Shown here: one piece after another, positions 17,972-29,515 of the stretch | How the letters are laid out: every line of letters begins with the position of its first letter | How positions within the stretch are numbered: the first letter of the stretch is position 1 | NCBI RefSeq assembly: GCF_030408855.1 | Contig: NZ_CP047358.1 | Span: 1,054,001 to 1,118,000 of the forward strand | Direction of reading: 5' to 3' | Length of the DNA: 64,000 nucleotides | Source: Corynebacterium glaucum | Lineage (GTDB): Bacteria; Actinomycetota; Actinomycetes; Mycobacteriales; Mycobacteriaceae | Program-made: the position numbers and the translations under genes | The notes under the pieces: generated by a model | Database searches by the model: none | What the model was told of the DNA's origin: nothing | The model's input: only the letters and a program-made list of their open reading frames with translations

Positions 17972-18685
17972 ATGAAGAAAACTGCACATTCTATGATCGT
18001 GGCCCTGGCTGTATCGGCTGGCGCCATTGTTGTTCCAGCTCATGCTGCTGAAGGCGATACCCCTTCGGTTCAAGAAGAAACCACAACCCAGGCTGGGGTG
18101 CCGGAAAGCCCATCAGCTGAGCCGGCTGAAGAGACCGGTGGTGAGACCGACACCGATGGAGCTTCCGAATCGGCGAGCGAGACTCCTACAACCACCAGCA
18201 CGACGGCAACCACGACCCCTGCATCGACTTCGGCTCCCGCTGCGGTTCCGGCTCCGACCGAGCGTGATGGCTCCTCGACCGGCGCGATCGTCGGTGGCGT
18301 GGTGGTCACCCTCGGCGTGCTGGCAGCAGCCGCCGGAGGAGCGTGCTGGGCCATGCAGCAGGGGATCATCCCGAACCCGCTGCCGGGCATCATCCCGTGC
18401 CACCCGCCTGCGCCTCCGGCTCCTCCGGCTCCGGCGCCTGCTCCCGAACCTGCACCAGCACCGGCACCTGAGCCGGCTCCAGCACCCGCACCGGCTCCGG
18501 CTCCTGCGCCCGCTCCGCAGCCTGCCCCGGCACCCGCGCCGAGGCCCGCGGCCACCAAGCAGTACAAGAACTGCACGGCGGTGTGGAATGACCTCGGGCG
18601 TCCGATCCGTCGTGGTGAGCCCGGCTACGGATCGCACCTTGACCGCGACGGTGACGGCGTCGGCTGCGAGCGCCGCCCGAAGTAA
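17972..18685 (+). CDS. Secreted or anchored Excalibur calcium-binding protein with Pro-Ala spacer
   Basis: A 237-residue surface protein. A Sec signal peptide (1-26, cleavage after AHA) is followed by a Thr/Ser/Glu-rich stretch (27-98), a hydrophobic segment (about 105-128, GAIVGGVVVTLGVLAAAAGG), a Pro-Ala repeat of some 55 residues (APAPEPAPAP units) and a C-terminal Excalibur domain with DRDGDGVGCE, the calcium-binding loop. The Pro-Ala spacer probably spans the cell wall and exposes the domain. No LPXTG sortase signal is present. Its ATG at 17972 lies 37 bp after the MetE-like gene; it may be cotranscribed. Confidence 0.85.
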   Translation: MKKTAHSMIVALAVSAGAIVVPAHAAEGDTPSVQEETTTQAGVPESPSAEPAEETGGETDTDGASESASETPTTTSTTATTTPASTSAPAAVPAPTERDGSSTGAIVGGVVVTLGVLAAAAGGACWAMQQGIIPNPLPGIIPCHPPAPPAPPAPAPAPEPAPAPAPEPAPAPAPAPAPAPAPQPAPAPAPRPAATKQYKNCTAVWNDLGRPIRRGEPGYGSHLDRDGDGVGCERRPK

Positions 18686-18695
18686 CTTACAGTTA

Positions 18696-19379
18696 CTAGC
18701 CCTTCATCGGCCAGGCTAGCGAAAAGTCGGAGGTGTCACGACCTTTCGACTGGAAATGGCGGCGGAGATTCTCCTGGCAGTTGTAGTACTCCACTGCCTG
18801 GTACTCCATGAGCGAATCGGTGTCCATATCGGCGAGCTCGGGCCAGATCTTGCGGACCTGCTTCCATGCAATGCGCGCCGCGGCCATCGCGTCCGAGGTG
18901 GCCTCGTGTGCGTTGTCCAGGCGGACTCCGTAGAACTCCGAGAGCGCAGTCAGGTTCCGGCTGCCTTTGCGGTAGCGGTCCCGGGCGCGGTCGATCACGA
19001 GTGGATCGAAGACGGGGCCAGTGACCGTGAAATCACCCGTGAGGTGGCGCAGGACGGTGAGGTCGTAGGGCGCGTTGAACACGATCAAGGTGAGGCCGTC
19101 GGCCCAAGCCTGCTTAATCGCGTCAACCGTTTCGCGCAGCACCTCGTCGTGGTCGCGCCCTTCGGCGCGGGCCTTCTCCGTTGTGATGCCGTGAACGGCG
19201 GCGGCTGCCTCCGGGATTTCCACACCAGGGTCGGCGAGGGCTTCCGTGGCGGTGACCTCGGAGCCGTCGATACGCACAAGCGCACTGGTGACAATGCGAG
19301 CTTCCCGCGGGTTAGCCGACGTTGTCTCGAGGTCGAACGAAAGCATCCGCGACGCATCGAAGCCTGGTGGGGTTGCCAT
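18696..19379 (-). CDS. DEDDh 3'-5' exonuclease (DNA polymerase III epsilon-like)
   Basis: A 227-residue exonuclease. ExoI LSFDLETT (D16, E18), ExoII FNAPYDLTVL (D106) and ExoIII HEATSDA (H158, D163) make a complete DEDDh site. In actinobacteria such proteins are stand-alone, with proofreading or RNA/DNA trimming roles; which applies is unknown. ATG 19379 replaces a longer frame because a TAGAAT -10 element is 7 bp upstream. It ends 10 bp from the convergent Excalibur gene. A weak 7-bp hairpin spans both stops. Confidence 0.9.
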   Translation of the reverse strand: MATPPGFDASRMLSFDLETTSANPREARIVTSALVRIDGSEVTATEALADPGVEIPEAAAAVHGITTEKARAEGRDHDEVLRETVDAIKQAWADGLTLIVFNAPYDLTVLRHLTGDFTVTGPVFDPLVIDRARDRYRKGSRNLTALSEFYGVRLDNAHEATSDAMAAARIAWKQVRKIWPELADMDTDSLMEYQAVEYYNCQENLRRHFQSKGRDTSDFSLAWPMKG

Positions 19380-19386
19380 GCGGATT

Positions 19387-19392
19387 ATTCTA
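19387..19392 (-). promoter_or_regulatory. -10 hexamer TAGAAT, leaderless start of the exonuclease
   Basis: TAGAAT on the minus strand ends 7 bp before ATG 19379. Confidence 0.55.
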
Positions 19393-19513
19393 ACGGGCGC
19401 CCCGACGCGCCAGCTCGAGTCTTCCGGGGCAACGTTTTCCACTGCGTCCATGATCCCTTTCGCGATGAATTTAAGCGTTGCTCGGTGGATAGGCGGGATC
19501 AATAGTCAAACGC

Positions 19514-22557
<3,044 letters not shown>

Positions 22558-22561
<4 letters not shown>

Positions 22562-23592
22562 CGTGTCTCCTCCAATACGTGGATGCCGAGTTTTTCCACA
22601 CCAGCGACGGTGTTGCCCACGACGAATGCGGCGCGGGTGGGGGACGGCTGCCCGGATTCGGGGTCCCATACGAGCATGGTGCGGAATCCGCCGGTGCCGC
22701 CGTTATGGAATGTGTAGTTCTGGTCGTCTTCGCCTGTCAGGTCCGCCCACCCATATTCGGGCAAGCCATGTGCGGTAACCCATTCGACATATTTGGCCAT
22801 GTCGGCGGGTGTGGAGCGGATCGCGCCGGCGGGTGCCCACCCGTCCATGTCCCACGGCTCGGCTGATCGGCCGCTACCGTCGAGGCCGCGAGGCGCGCCG
22901 TCGTTGGTGTGCGCCAGCGCGATGTAGGTGTTGTCCATGCCGGCAAGCTCGAAGATTCGCGTGCGCAGCAGTTCTTCGTACGGTACGTCGGCGTGTGTGG
23001 CCAGCAATTGGCCGAGCAGGGCGTGGCCGTAGTTGGAATATTGCATCTCGCCCCGGTTAGTGAGCTCGGCTGCGCTGGCGGCGTCGAGGATGTCCTGTGG
23101 GGTGTCGCGCCGGTAGGCGTTGCCGCCGTCGCGAAAGTTCGCAACCATGATTTCGGCGAAGCTCAAACTCTCCATCACAGCAAGTCCCGAGGTGTGGTTG
23201 AGCAATTCCTCCAAGGTGACATCCGCGATGGGGGCGGAAGCGACGTCGATGATGTCCTGCACTTGGGTGTCCAAGGTGAGTGAGCCTTCGTCGATGAACT
23301 GGCGGACTAGCTCTGCGTTGAAGGTTTTGGTGACAGAGCCGATTTCGAACTCGGTGTGCTCGTCAGCACCGAGACCTCCGAATGCGACTTCGCCGTTGTC
23401 GTAGATGAATCCTGCGAGCTGGTGGTGACCTTTCTCCGCGTGATCGGCGAAAGAGGATGCGATGCGTTCGTTCCCGGTGCGCTCGGCGGCTACGTCGATA
23501 GGGCGCGGTCCAAGGGCTATGAGGAGGACGAAAATAACAGCCCCGGCACCGAGTCCGGTCAGCAGGGCAGGTGTTCGTGGTACTTGCATCAC
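22558..23592 (-). CDS. Serine hydrolase, beta-lactamase class C family, membrane-anchored
   Basis: A 344-residue penicillin-binding-protein-like hydrolase. A transmembrane signal anchor (10-28) exports the catalytic domain. Motifs: SxxK in GSVTKTF (S86, K89), YxN in YSNYGHALLG near residue 186, and HNG in FHNGGTGGF near 294. Such proteins can be esterases or D-amino peptidases; antibiotic cleavage is not implied. GTG 23592 overlaps the preceding stop (GTGA), although ATG 23589 is possible. It is a close paralogue of the next gene upstream, sharing the string FGGLGADEHTE. Confidence 0.88.
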
Positions 23593-24560
23593 TGCCGCCC
23601 TGGAGTGTTATCAAGGCGTGTGAGCAACTGGATGTCCAGCTCATTGACATCTACGGCGCTTGAGTTGGCTACGTAGGCCGCGCGAGGTGATTCGGATGCA
23701 GTGTCCCAGCTCAAAACGTTGGAGTACCCAGCAGTGCCGCCGCCTTTTGAAATGCATTCGACACCGCCAATGTTGCACTGGTGCCACGCATGGCCAGGGC
23801 CTCCATGTGAGGCGACCCAATGCGCGTACTTCGCCATGTCGGCTGCAGTGGAATGCGCAGCACCGGCGGGAGCCCACCCATGCTCTTCCCACGGTTTCAC
23901 CGGGCGGCCATTAAAACCCAACCCCTGTGGAGCGTTGCGGGTCGTGCCTGGCAGCGCGATGTAGGTGTCACTCATGCCGGCGGGCTCGAAAATTCGGGAG
24001 CGGACCAGCGCCTCGTAGTTGGTTTTCTGATGAACCGCGAGCAGCTGACCAACCAGGGCGTGGCCAAAGTTGGAATAGAGAAACTGTCGGCGGTGTCGAA
24101 GTCGCGCACGCGCAGCTGTCGCAAACACCTGCTCGGGTGTGCGGCGGCAGTAATACCGAAAAAGATCTAGAGACGGCGCGACGTTGTTGTGAAAGAACCC
24201 GTTGGTGCCCACTGGCCCTAATCCAGAGGTGTGGTCGAGCAGCTCTTCGAGGGTGACGCTAGCAATCGGTGCGTCGGGCACGTCGATAATCTCGCCCACT
24301 GTGGTACGCGGGGCAAGAGCGCCCTCGCTGACAAGCTGGCGCACCAGTTCAGCGTTGAAAGTCTTGGTGATTGATCCGATCTCAACCTCAGTGTGCTCAT
24401 CTGCACCGAGACCGCCGAAGCGGACCGTACCGGCTTCGTAAATGAATGCGCATAGCGCGCGGTGGCCATCCTCTGCGCAGGTGGCAAGGATTTCTGCAAT
24501 CTCCGGATCACCAGTGCGCTGAGTAGCCAGTTCGATTGGGTGGGAAAGAACCGGGCGCAT
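23589..24560 (-). CDS. Serine hydrolase, beta-lactamase class C family, no signal peptide
   Basis: A 323-residue paralogue of the downstream gene. It keeps SxxK (GSITKTF, S63, K66) and YxN (YSNFGHALVG), but the third motif reads SKGGGTAGY, with KGG in place of the HNG of its partner. It starts directly with MRPVLSHPIE and has no hydrophobic N-terminus, so it is probably cytoplasmic. Two Cys-containing loops (CNIGGVEC) near residue 273 are absent from the paralogue. Start and upstream regulator stop share one base (TAATG). Tandem duplication with divergence in location is the simplest reading. Confidence 0.85.
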   Translation of the reverse strand: MRPVLSHPIELATQRTGDPEIAEILATCAEDGHRALCAFIYEAGTVRFGGLGADEHTEVEIGSITKTFNAELVRQLVSEGALAPRTTVGEIIDVPDAPIASVTLEELLDHTSGLGPVGTNGFFHNNVAPSLDLFRYYCRRTPEQVFATAARARLRHRRQFLYSNFGHALVGQLLAVHQKTNYEALVRSRIFEPAGMSDTYIALPGTTRNAPQGLGFNGRPVKPWEEHGWAPAGAAHSTAADMAKYAHWVASHGGPGHAWHQCNIGGVECISKGGGTAGYSNVLSWDTASESPRAAYVANSSAVDVNELDIQLLTRLDNTPGRQ

Positions 24561-25036
24561 TAGTGAGCCTCCGAGGCGATCATGATGGTCATCAGCGGAA
24601 TCACGCGCGCTGGGGGGATCTCGTATGCGCCGGCGGTCTTCGTTACCCATCCGGCGGACTGGAGCTCTTTCAGGTGGTGGTAAGCAGTGCCGGTGGAGGA
24701 CACGATTTCCGCTTCGACGAGATCGGCAGCGGTGGCTGGTTTATTGAGCAAGTAGCGCAGCATCTCGCCACGGACGGGGTGGGCGAGGGCTGCGAGGCGT
24801 TCGATTTGCCCGTCCCACGGATCGTCCGTGATCCAGTGAGTTGGCCGGGCCCATTGGTATTCGTAATCACCCGTGCCGAGAGTGACATAGCCATGCAGCA
24901 TCACGCCGCCGTCAGCGGTGGCGTTGTAATCAATGGGCACTTCGCTGGGAGAGCCGGGAAGGTGTGCTTCGAGCACGGCAACCCGCTCCTCCAGCGCTTC
25001 GATGCGCGCTACGGTTTCTGAAGGGGTCGAGTTCAT
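24560..25036 (-). CDS. ArsR-like winged-helix regulator with N-terminal coiled coil
   Basis: A 158-residue protein. Residues 5-27 form a coiled coil (VARIEALEERVAVLEAHL); residues 38-75 are an unassigned segment (YNATADGGVMLHGYVTLG); the winged helix is C-terminal (LAALAHPVRGEMLRYLL, ADLVEAEIVSSTGTAYHHL). Usual ArsR proteins are little more than the HTH, so the extra N-terminal half may sense a ligand or dimerise. First gene of the operon with two serine hydrolases and a small membrane protein. A palindrome around its -10 element suggests autorepression. Confidence 0.82.
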   Translation of the reverse strand: MNSTPSETVARIEALEERVAVLEAHLPGSPSEVPIDYNATADGGVMLHGYVTLGTGDYEYQWARPTHWITDDPWDGQIERLAALAHPVRGEMLRYLLNKPATAADLVEAEIVSSTGTAYHHLKELQSAGWVTKTAGAYEIPPARVIPLMTIMIASEAH

Positions 25037-25039
25037 GAG

Positions 25040-25063
25040 TTCTAGAATTCCAGAAAACTAGAA
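25040..25063. promoter_or_regulatory. Candidate operator TTCTAG-N12-CTAGAA over the operon promoter
   Basis: TTCTAG (25040) and CTAGAA (25058) are perfect inverted arms with 12 bases between. On the minus strand a -10-like TAGTTT (25055-25060) lies inside. The end is 3 bp from the regulator start, fitting repression by the regulator itself. Confidence 0.55.
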
Positions 25064-25190
25064 ACCGGGCAACCGATTCCCGAAAATCAAACCCCGGATC
25101 AAGGATTTCGGATCCGCCCAATTTCGGGCTTCTAAGGCGGTTATCCGACATCTATGATCCGAAGTTTGCGCAGGGGGGAGGGGTGCCAAC

Positions 25191-25811
25191 CTAGATAATG
25201 CGCCGCTGCCTCGCCGTATCCACGGCAGCAGTGCGGTTATCCACGCCCAACTTGGAGTAGATGTGGATCAAATGCGTCTTCACTGTCGCCTGCGAGATGA
25301 ACAACCGCTCCGCTATCTCGCGGTTCGAGGCACCGGTCTGCAGCGCCTGCAGCAGCTCAATCTCGCGTTCTGAAAGCGCCTCTTCGGGACGCATTACGCG
25401 CTCCGCCAGCACGTTCGCGACCTGCGGCGACAACGCCCGCTCGCGCCGGGCGGCGCGCACCACCGCGTCGTGAAGCTCGTCTTCAGGCGCGTCTTTCAGC
25501 AGGTAGCCCATCGCCCCCGCCTCGACCGCGGCCACCACATCCGCCTGCGTGTCGTAAGTGGTGAGGATCAGCACGGGTGGGCCGCCGGCCGCCACGAGGC
25601 GACGGGTCAGCGCGATACCGTCAGCCCCCGGCATCTGAATATCGCTGACCACCACGTCCACATCGTCGGGCACTTCGGCGGTCCCGTCGGCAGCCTCGGC
25701 GACCACTTCGATGTCGCCGAACGAGTTCAGGACGGCTCGCAAGCCTGCGCGTACGACAGGATGATCGTCGATAAGCATGACCTGCAACTTCTCTGAACCC
25801 TGCACTATCAT
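25191..25811 (-). CDS. chrA: Response regulator ChrA-like (haem-responsive)
   Basis: A 206-residue NarL/LuxR-type response regulator with phosphorylation site D57 in VVSDIQMPG, Thr/Lys switch residues (LILTTYD, YLLKDAPE) and HTH LSEREIELLQALQTGASN then REIAERLFISQATVKTHL. The assignment to ChrA rests on the arrangement with chrS and the divergent hrtBA, the known haem-exporter module of C. diphtheriae and C. glutamicum. The paralogous HrrA is not excluded by sequence alone, but HrrSA is not linked to hrtBA. The start overlaps the kinase stop (ATGA). Confidence 0.85.
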   Translation of the reverse strand: MIVQGSEKLQVMLIDDHPVVRAGLRAVLNSFGDIEVVAEAADGTAEVPDDVDVVVSDIQMPGADGIALTRRLVAAGGPPVLILTTYDTQADVVAAVEAGAMGYLLKDAPEDELHDAVVRAARRERALSPQVANVLAERVMRPEEALSEREIELLQALQTGASNREIAERLFISQATVKTHLIHIYSKLGVDNRTAAVDTARQRRII

Positions 25812-26953
25812 CCTTCCTGTTGCCCACTGAGCGGCAATGTCGCGGCGAGCACGTTGCCCTCAACCGTGAGTTCCCCGCCAGCCTCTTCCACGCGTGCGCG
25901 CAATCCCTTCAGCCCGAAGCCTTCCGGGCCGGTGATGCCGCGGCCATTGTCGTAGATGTCGACGGTTGCTTGGGCACCAAGCTTATCGACGGTCACCACC
26001 GCGACGTCTGCCCCCGCGTGCCGCACAATATTGCTCAATCCTTCGCGCACGATGCGCTCGGTGACCGATGCCGCTGGTTCCGGTAGGTCAACGGCGTTGA
26101 CGCGGACATCCAGCGGGGTGCCCAACGCGAGCTGGCGGGCCTCAGCGCCCCGCGCAAGCCGGTCGATACGCGCGGTCAGCGGCTCGGTTGTGGGCGCGCT
26201 ACCTGTTGCTCCGGCCGCGTTGCCGGAGACAAAACGGCGGGCTTCCGCCAGGTTATCTGCTGCGGTCTCTCGAATGACGGTGAGCGTGTCGTGGGTGGAC
26301 GTGGGGGCGTCGATAAGCGAAAGCTCTTTATCTAAAGCTCGGCCGAGTAACACGATGGAGCTCAAGCCCTGAGCCATGGTGTCGTGGACCTCGCGGGAGA
26401 GGCGCGAGCGCTCCTCGGCGACTCCGGCCGCGTGCTCGGCGGCGGCGAGCTCGAGTTGGGCTGCCTGCAGATCCGCGGCGAGCTGGCGGTAGTGCTCCGC
26501 ATCTGCGCGAAGCACCTGGTAGGCGTGCACGATGCCGATGGCCAAAATCGTGCCAATCGTTGGGCCGATGAGGCCGCCGACGCCACTTCCTGGAACGGTA
26601 ACCGTGAGTGTGTAGGCCAACAGGCCCGCAGTGACGGCGAGGCCCCAGCCGGTGGGCAAGACGAAGCAGGCGACCATGACCAGCGGAAATTCCAGCCACA
26701 CGAAGGTGGGGGAGAGGGCGACGAGGATGATCCAGAGCACGATGACCGCGGTAAGCCAAACCGCCGCCTGGCCGTGCGTATAAGCGCGACCGCGGTTCTG
26801 GTGCACGGTGCCGAACAAGTACACGGCGGCGAACGCGGCGACAACGCACACCGCAGACCACGAGCGCGTGCCAATCAGTCCCACCACCAGCAGGACGGCG
26901 ACGAGCACGTGCAGGCTCACGCGCAGGGTGGCCAGGATCCGGTTCGAGCTCAT
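25808..26953 (-). CDS. chrS: Sensor histidine kinase ChrS-like (haem sensor)
   Basis: A 381-residue HisKA_3 kinase. About six transmembrane segments (15-150) form the sensing part; in ChrS haem is sensed within the membrane. H190 in SREVHDTMAQG is the phosphoacceptor, with ATPase boxes IVREGLSNIVRHAG and DNGRGITG. ATG 26953 was chosen over an upstream start because a TAGTGT -10 element lies 7 bp before it. It is divergent from hrtBA across a 122-bp region with a 20-bp palindrome. Confidence 0.87.
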   Translation of the reverse strand: MSSNRILATLRVSLHVLVAVLLVVGLIGTRSWSAVCVVAAFAAVYLFGTVHQNRGRAYTHGQAAVWLTAVIVLWIILVALSPTFVWLEFPLVMVACFVLPTGWGLAVTAGLLAYTLTVTVPGSGVGGLIGPTIGTILAIGIVHAYQVLRADAEHYRQLAADLQAAQLELAAAEHAAGVAEERSRLSREVHDTMAQGLSSIVLLGRALDKELSLIDAPTSTHDTLTVIRETAADNLAEARRFVSGNAAGATGSAPTTEPLTARIDRLARGAEARQLALGTPLDVRVNAVDLPEPAASVTERIVREGLSNIVRHAGADVAVVTVDKLGAQATVDIYDNGRGITGPEGFGLKGLRARVEEAGGELTVEGNVLAATLPLSGQQEG

Positions 26954-26960
26954 GCGCGCA

Positions 26961-26966
26961 ACACTA
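26961..26966 (-). promoter_or_regulatory. -10 hexamer TAGTGT, leaderless start of chrS
   Basis: TAGTGT on the minus strand ends 7 bp before ATG 26953. Confidence 0.55.
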
Positions 26967-26997
26967 GCGTGCAGCACCTACAGCTCGGGGGACGGCG

Positions 26998-27017
26998 AAT
27001 CAACCGATCGGTTGATT
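26998..27017. promoter_or_regulatory. 20-bp perfect palindrome between chrSA and hrtBA
   Basis: AATCAACCGATCGGTTGATT is identical to its reverse complement. A further half-site-like TTCAACCGG follows at 27023. It sits 59 bp before the hrtB start, where an activator such as phosphorylated ChrA would bind; direct binding is inferred. Confidence 0.65.
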
Positions 27018-27075
27018 CCGATTTCAACCGGCTTCCCGATGTAATAAAGCCCAGCTCAGCGCGAGAATTGAAGCC

Positions 27076-28056
27076 ATGTTCGTAGGAATTCGAGAAATCA
27101 AGAAGGCGAAGGGTCGCTTCGGACTGATCGTTGGCACCGTCGCGTTGATCACCCTTCTCGTTGTTGTCCTGACCGGCCTGACCTCGGGCCTGGGTAAGCA
27201 GAACACGTCGGCGCTGGAGGCGCTCGCGCCGGAAGCGGTGGTGTTTGAGGACCAGCAGAATCCGTCGTTTACCACTTCTCGCGTACAGGCGAAGGACGGA
27301 ACCGTCCCACTGGGCACCGGCCAAACTCTGATGCAGGCCGCCGACGGCGAAGAAGACTCCGTTGCCGTCCTCGCGCTTCCGAGTGGCACCGAGCTGCCCG
27401 GCGGAGAGGTGCTCGGCAGCGGCGCTGTCGCGTCGGAGTCGATCGGACTCTCCGCCGGTGAGTCAGTCCGCATCGGCCCGGCTGAGACGACCGTCGACGC
27501 TGTTACGGGAGACCTGCAGTTCTCGCACACGCCGGTAATTTGGGTGCCCACCGAGATCTGGCAGCAGGTATTCCACACCGACGCGGATGGCACCGTGCTG
27601 CTTTCCCGGGACGCGGATATCGACGGCAGCGTGAGCCTGAAGGAGTCCTTCCAGGGGCTGGCTGCCTACGGCTCCGAGCGCGGATCGCTGATGCTCATCC
27701 AGGGCTTCCTCTACGCCATCGCGGCTCTGGTGATCATCGCGTTCCTCACCGTGTGGACCATGCAGCGCACGCGCGACCTGGCAATCCTTAAGGCCATCGG
27801 TGCATCGAACTCGTACCTGATGAAGGACGCGCTTAGCCAGTCCGCAGTCCTGCTCGCGATCGGGGTCTTAGTCGGCGGTCTCGGCGCCTTCGGCATTGGC
27901 ATGGCCATGGCCGGTGTTGCACCGTTCACCCTCACCGCGCCTGTGGTCGCCGCGCCGCCGGTCGCCGTGTGGGTGCTCGGCATGGCCGGCGCACTTCTAG
28001 CAACTCGCTCCATCACCAAAATCAACCCGCAAAGCGCACTTGGAGGTGTCGCGTAA
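27076..28056 (+). CDS. hrtB: Haem exporter permease HrtB-like (FtsX family)
   Basis: A 326-residue FtsX-type permease: one transmembrane helix at 17-38, a large extracytoplasmic domain (about 40-210), and three helices at 212-235, 258-282 and 293-312, the MacB/HrtB layout. With HrtA it relieves haem toxicity by pumping haem out of the membrane. The start is ATG 27076; a TAATAA sequence about 34 bp upstream may be the -10 element. The stop and the hrtA start share one base. The identity rests on topology plus the divergent chrSA genes. Confidence 0.85.
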   Translation: MFVGIREIKKAKGRFGLIVGTVALITLLVVVLTGLTSGLGKQNTSALEALAPEAVVFEDQQNPSFTTSRVQAKDGTVPLGTGQTLMQAADGEEDSVAVLALPSGTELPGGEVLGSGAVASESIGLSAGESVRIGPAETTVDAVTGDLQFSHTPVIWVPTEIWQQVFHTDADGTVLLSRDADIDGSVSLKESFQGLAAYGSERGSLMLIQGFLYAIAALVIIAFLTVWTMQRTRDLAILKAIGASNSYLMKDALSQSAVLLAIGVLVGGLGAFGIGMAMAGVAPFTLTAPVVAAPPVAVWVLGMAGALLATRSITKINPQSALGGVA

Positions 28057-28709
28057 TGTCCAACGCCAATCTCGAACTCAGTAACGTCACCGTCACGTTC
28101 CAGGACGGCGAAGAGCGCCTGACCGTCCTCGACCAGCTGGACTTCACCGCGGAACCCGGCCAGCTCACCTTCATCGTTGGCGAGTCCGGCTCCGGCAAGT
28201 CCACGTTGCTGTCTGTCGCCGCCGGGCTGATTCAACCCGATTCCGGCACCGCCACGCTCGGAGGGATGAAGATTGACCACGAGGTGCGTCGCGAGAAGAT
28301 CGGCATGATCTTCCAGCAGGCCAACCTCATTTCCGCCCTCAACGTCCGCGACCAGCTTCTGGTTACTGACCACTTGCGTGGCGTAAAGCCCCGCAAAGAG
28401 AGGGCGGATGAGCTTCTTGCCGCAGTCGGCCTCGAAAGCTTAGGCGATCGCGACATGCAGGCACTTTCCGGCGGTCAGCGCCAGCGTGTGGGCATCGCTC
28501 GTGCGCTCATGGGAGAGCCGGAGCTTGTGCTTGCCGACGAACCCACCGCCGCACTCGACCACGATCGTTCCCAGGAGATCGTCGCACTCCTTCGCTGGCT
28601 GGTGGAAGACCGAGGAATCGCCTGCGGATTCGTCACCCACGACCGCTCGCTGATTACTGGCCGCGACGCTGTCTTCGAGATGGATCAACGCGCAGCGGCG
28701 CTTGTCTAA
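28056..28709 (+). CDS. hrtA: Haem exporter ATPase HrtA-like
   Basis: A 217-residue ABC ATPase of the LolD/MacB class. Walker A GESGSGKST near residue 43, Q-loop IFQQANL, signature LSGGQRQRVGIARAL near 141, Walker B LVLADEPTAALD near 158, switch His in VTHDRS. The ATG overlaps the hrtB stop (TAATG), giving coupled translation. Together with HrtB it makes the exporter that ChrSA should induce when haem is high, as in C. diphtheriae growing on host haem. Confidence 0.9.
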   Translation: MSNANLELSNVTVTFQDGEERLTVLDQLDFTAEPGQLTFIVGESGSGKSTLLSVAAGLIQPDSGTATLGGMKIDHEVRREKIGMIFQQANLISALNVRDQLLVTDHLRGVKPRKERADELLAAVGLESLGDRDMQALSGGQRQRVGIARALMGEPELVLADEPTAALDHDRSQEIVALLRWLVEDRGIACGFVTHDRSLITGRDAVFEMDQRAAALV

Positions 28710-28726
28710 GCAGTAGTCTGCAGGAG

Positions 28727-29392
28727 CTAGCGCAGCATCGCGCCGATGATCGCGCCGAGGTCGCCGACATGGGTGACCTCGGATGCCAGGTAATCTGGTC
28801 CACCCACGCGACCAACCACAAGGACAAGGTCGGTCCCGGTCAAAGGTGCAACTGCAAGCGCCGTGTCCAGCAGCCCCCACCCTTCTGGCACCCAGGGCTC
28901 GGATTCGGCGTCCAAAACCCGCGGCCCGTCGAGCTCGATCACTGGAGGCCGAGAACCATCGTCGCTAGGCGCAGCGTCCGATGCAGCTACGCGCTCCATG
29001 CCGTCGCCGACATTTTGCAGCACCACAGCCCACGACGAAGTCATGGTCCGGGGCATCAGGTTCACGAGCTCACTGAGCGCGTTAGAGCGGTTCTTGGACA
29101 CTTGTGCAACGCGGGCCAACATCTGCACTTGACCGCGACGATCGACGCGACCCGTGAACGGGCGGATCGAATCAACCTCGACGCCCTCTACTTCAGCGGA
29201 GGCAGTAATTACTGTGTCAATCATGGTCCCGGTGGGGAGTTCAACCACGATGTCGTCCGTGACCATCCCGTCGGGACTCGTGTGGACGATGTCGACGGAC
29301 TTGATGTTCGCGCCTGCTAAACCGAACGCCTCGGCAAGGTCGCCGAGGCTGCCGGGGACGTCCGGAATGGACACGCGAATGAGGTAAGCCAT
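28727..29392 (-). CDS. ACT-domain protein of actinobacterial gatC-linked family
   Basis: A 221-residue protein with an N-terminal ACT domain (1-75: YLIRVSIPDVPGSLGDLAEA, then GANIKSVDIVH) and a C-terminal half with a GAF-like or PAS-like pattern (LLDTALAVAPLTGTDLVLVVGR). ACT domains bind amino acids, so a regulatory or sensor role is likely; the ligand is unknown. ATG 29392 is supported by TATAAA 7 bp upstream. It is divergent from gatC, a neighbourhood I recall as common in corynebacteria, though no link to amidotransferase function is shown. Confidence 0.82.
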   Translation of the reverse strand: MAYLIRVSIPDVPGSLGDLAEAFGLAGANIKSVDIVHTSPDGMVTDDIVVELPTGTMIDTVITASAEVEGVEVDSIRPFTGRVDRRGQVQMLARVAQVSKNRSNALSELVNLMPRTMTSSWAVVLQNVGDGMERVAASDAAPSDDGSRPPVIELDGPRVLDAESEPWVPEGWGLLDTALAVAPLTGTDLVLVVGRVGGPDYLASEVTHVGDLGAIIGAMLR

Positions 29393-29399
29393 GCTCCCT

Positions 29400-29405
29400 T
29401 TTATA
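29400..29405 (-). promoter_or_regulatory. -10 hexamer TATAAA, start of the ACT-domain gene
   Basis: TATAAA on the minus strand ends 7 bp before ATG 29392. AGGGAG in the gap would be too close to a start-site ribosome signal if the transcript is leaderless. Confidence 0.5.
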
Positions 29406-29466
29406 ACACCCGGCCCACTCGCCACGGGTGCTGGTTACCGCCGCCCGTCCGTTACAGACGGTGCCG

Positions 29467-29472
29467 TAAGAT
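29467..29472 (+). promoter_or_regulatory. -10 hexamer TAAGAT for gatC
   Basis: TAAGAT lies 43 bp before GTG 29516, giving a short leader that holds GAAGGA as the ribosome site. Confidence 0.45.
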
Positions 29473-29515
29473 GAAGCCGTTGATTGCAAAACCACGCGAC
29501 TTGAAGGAATCAGTA

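Noticed and set aside
18407-18545. Short repeated units that could suggest a CRISPR or minisatellite
   Set aside because: They are Pro-Ala codon repeats inside the Excalibur protein reading frame, with no unique spacers.
18681-18697. AGTAACT-TAC-AGTTACT hairpin between convergent genes as terminator
   Set aside because: The stem is only 7 weak base pairs and no T-run follows in either direction.
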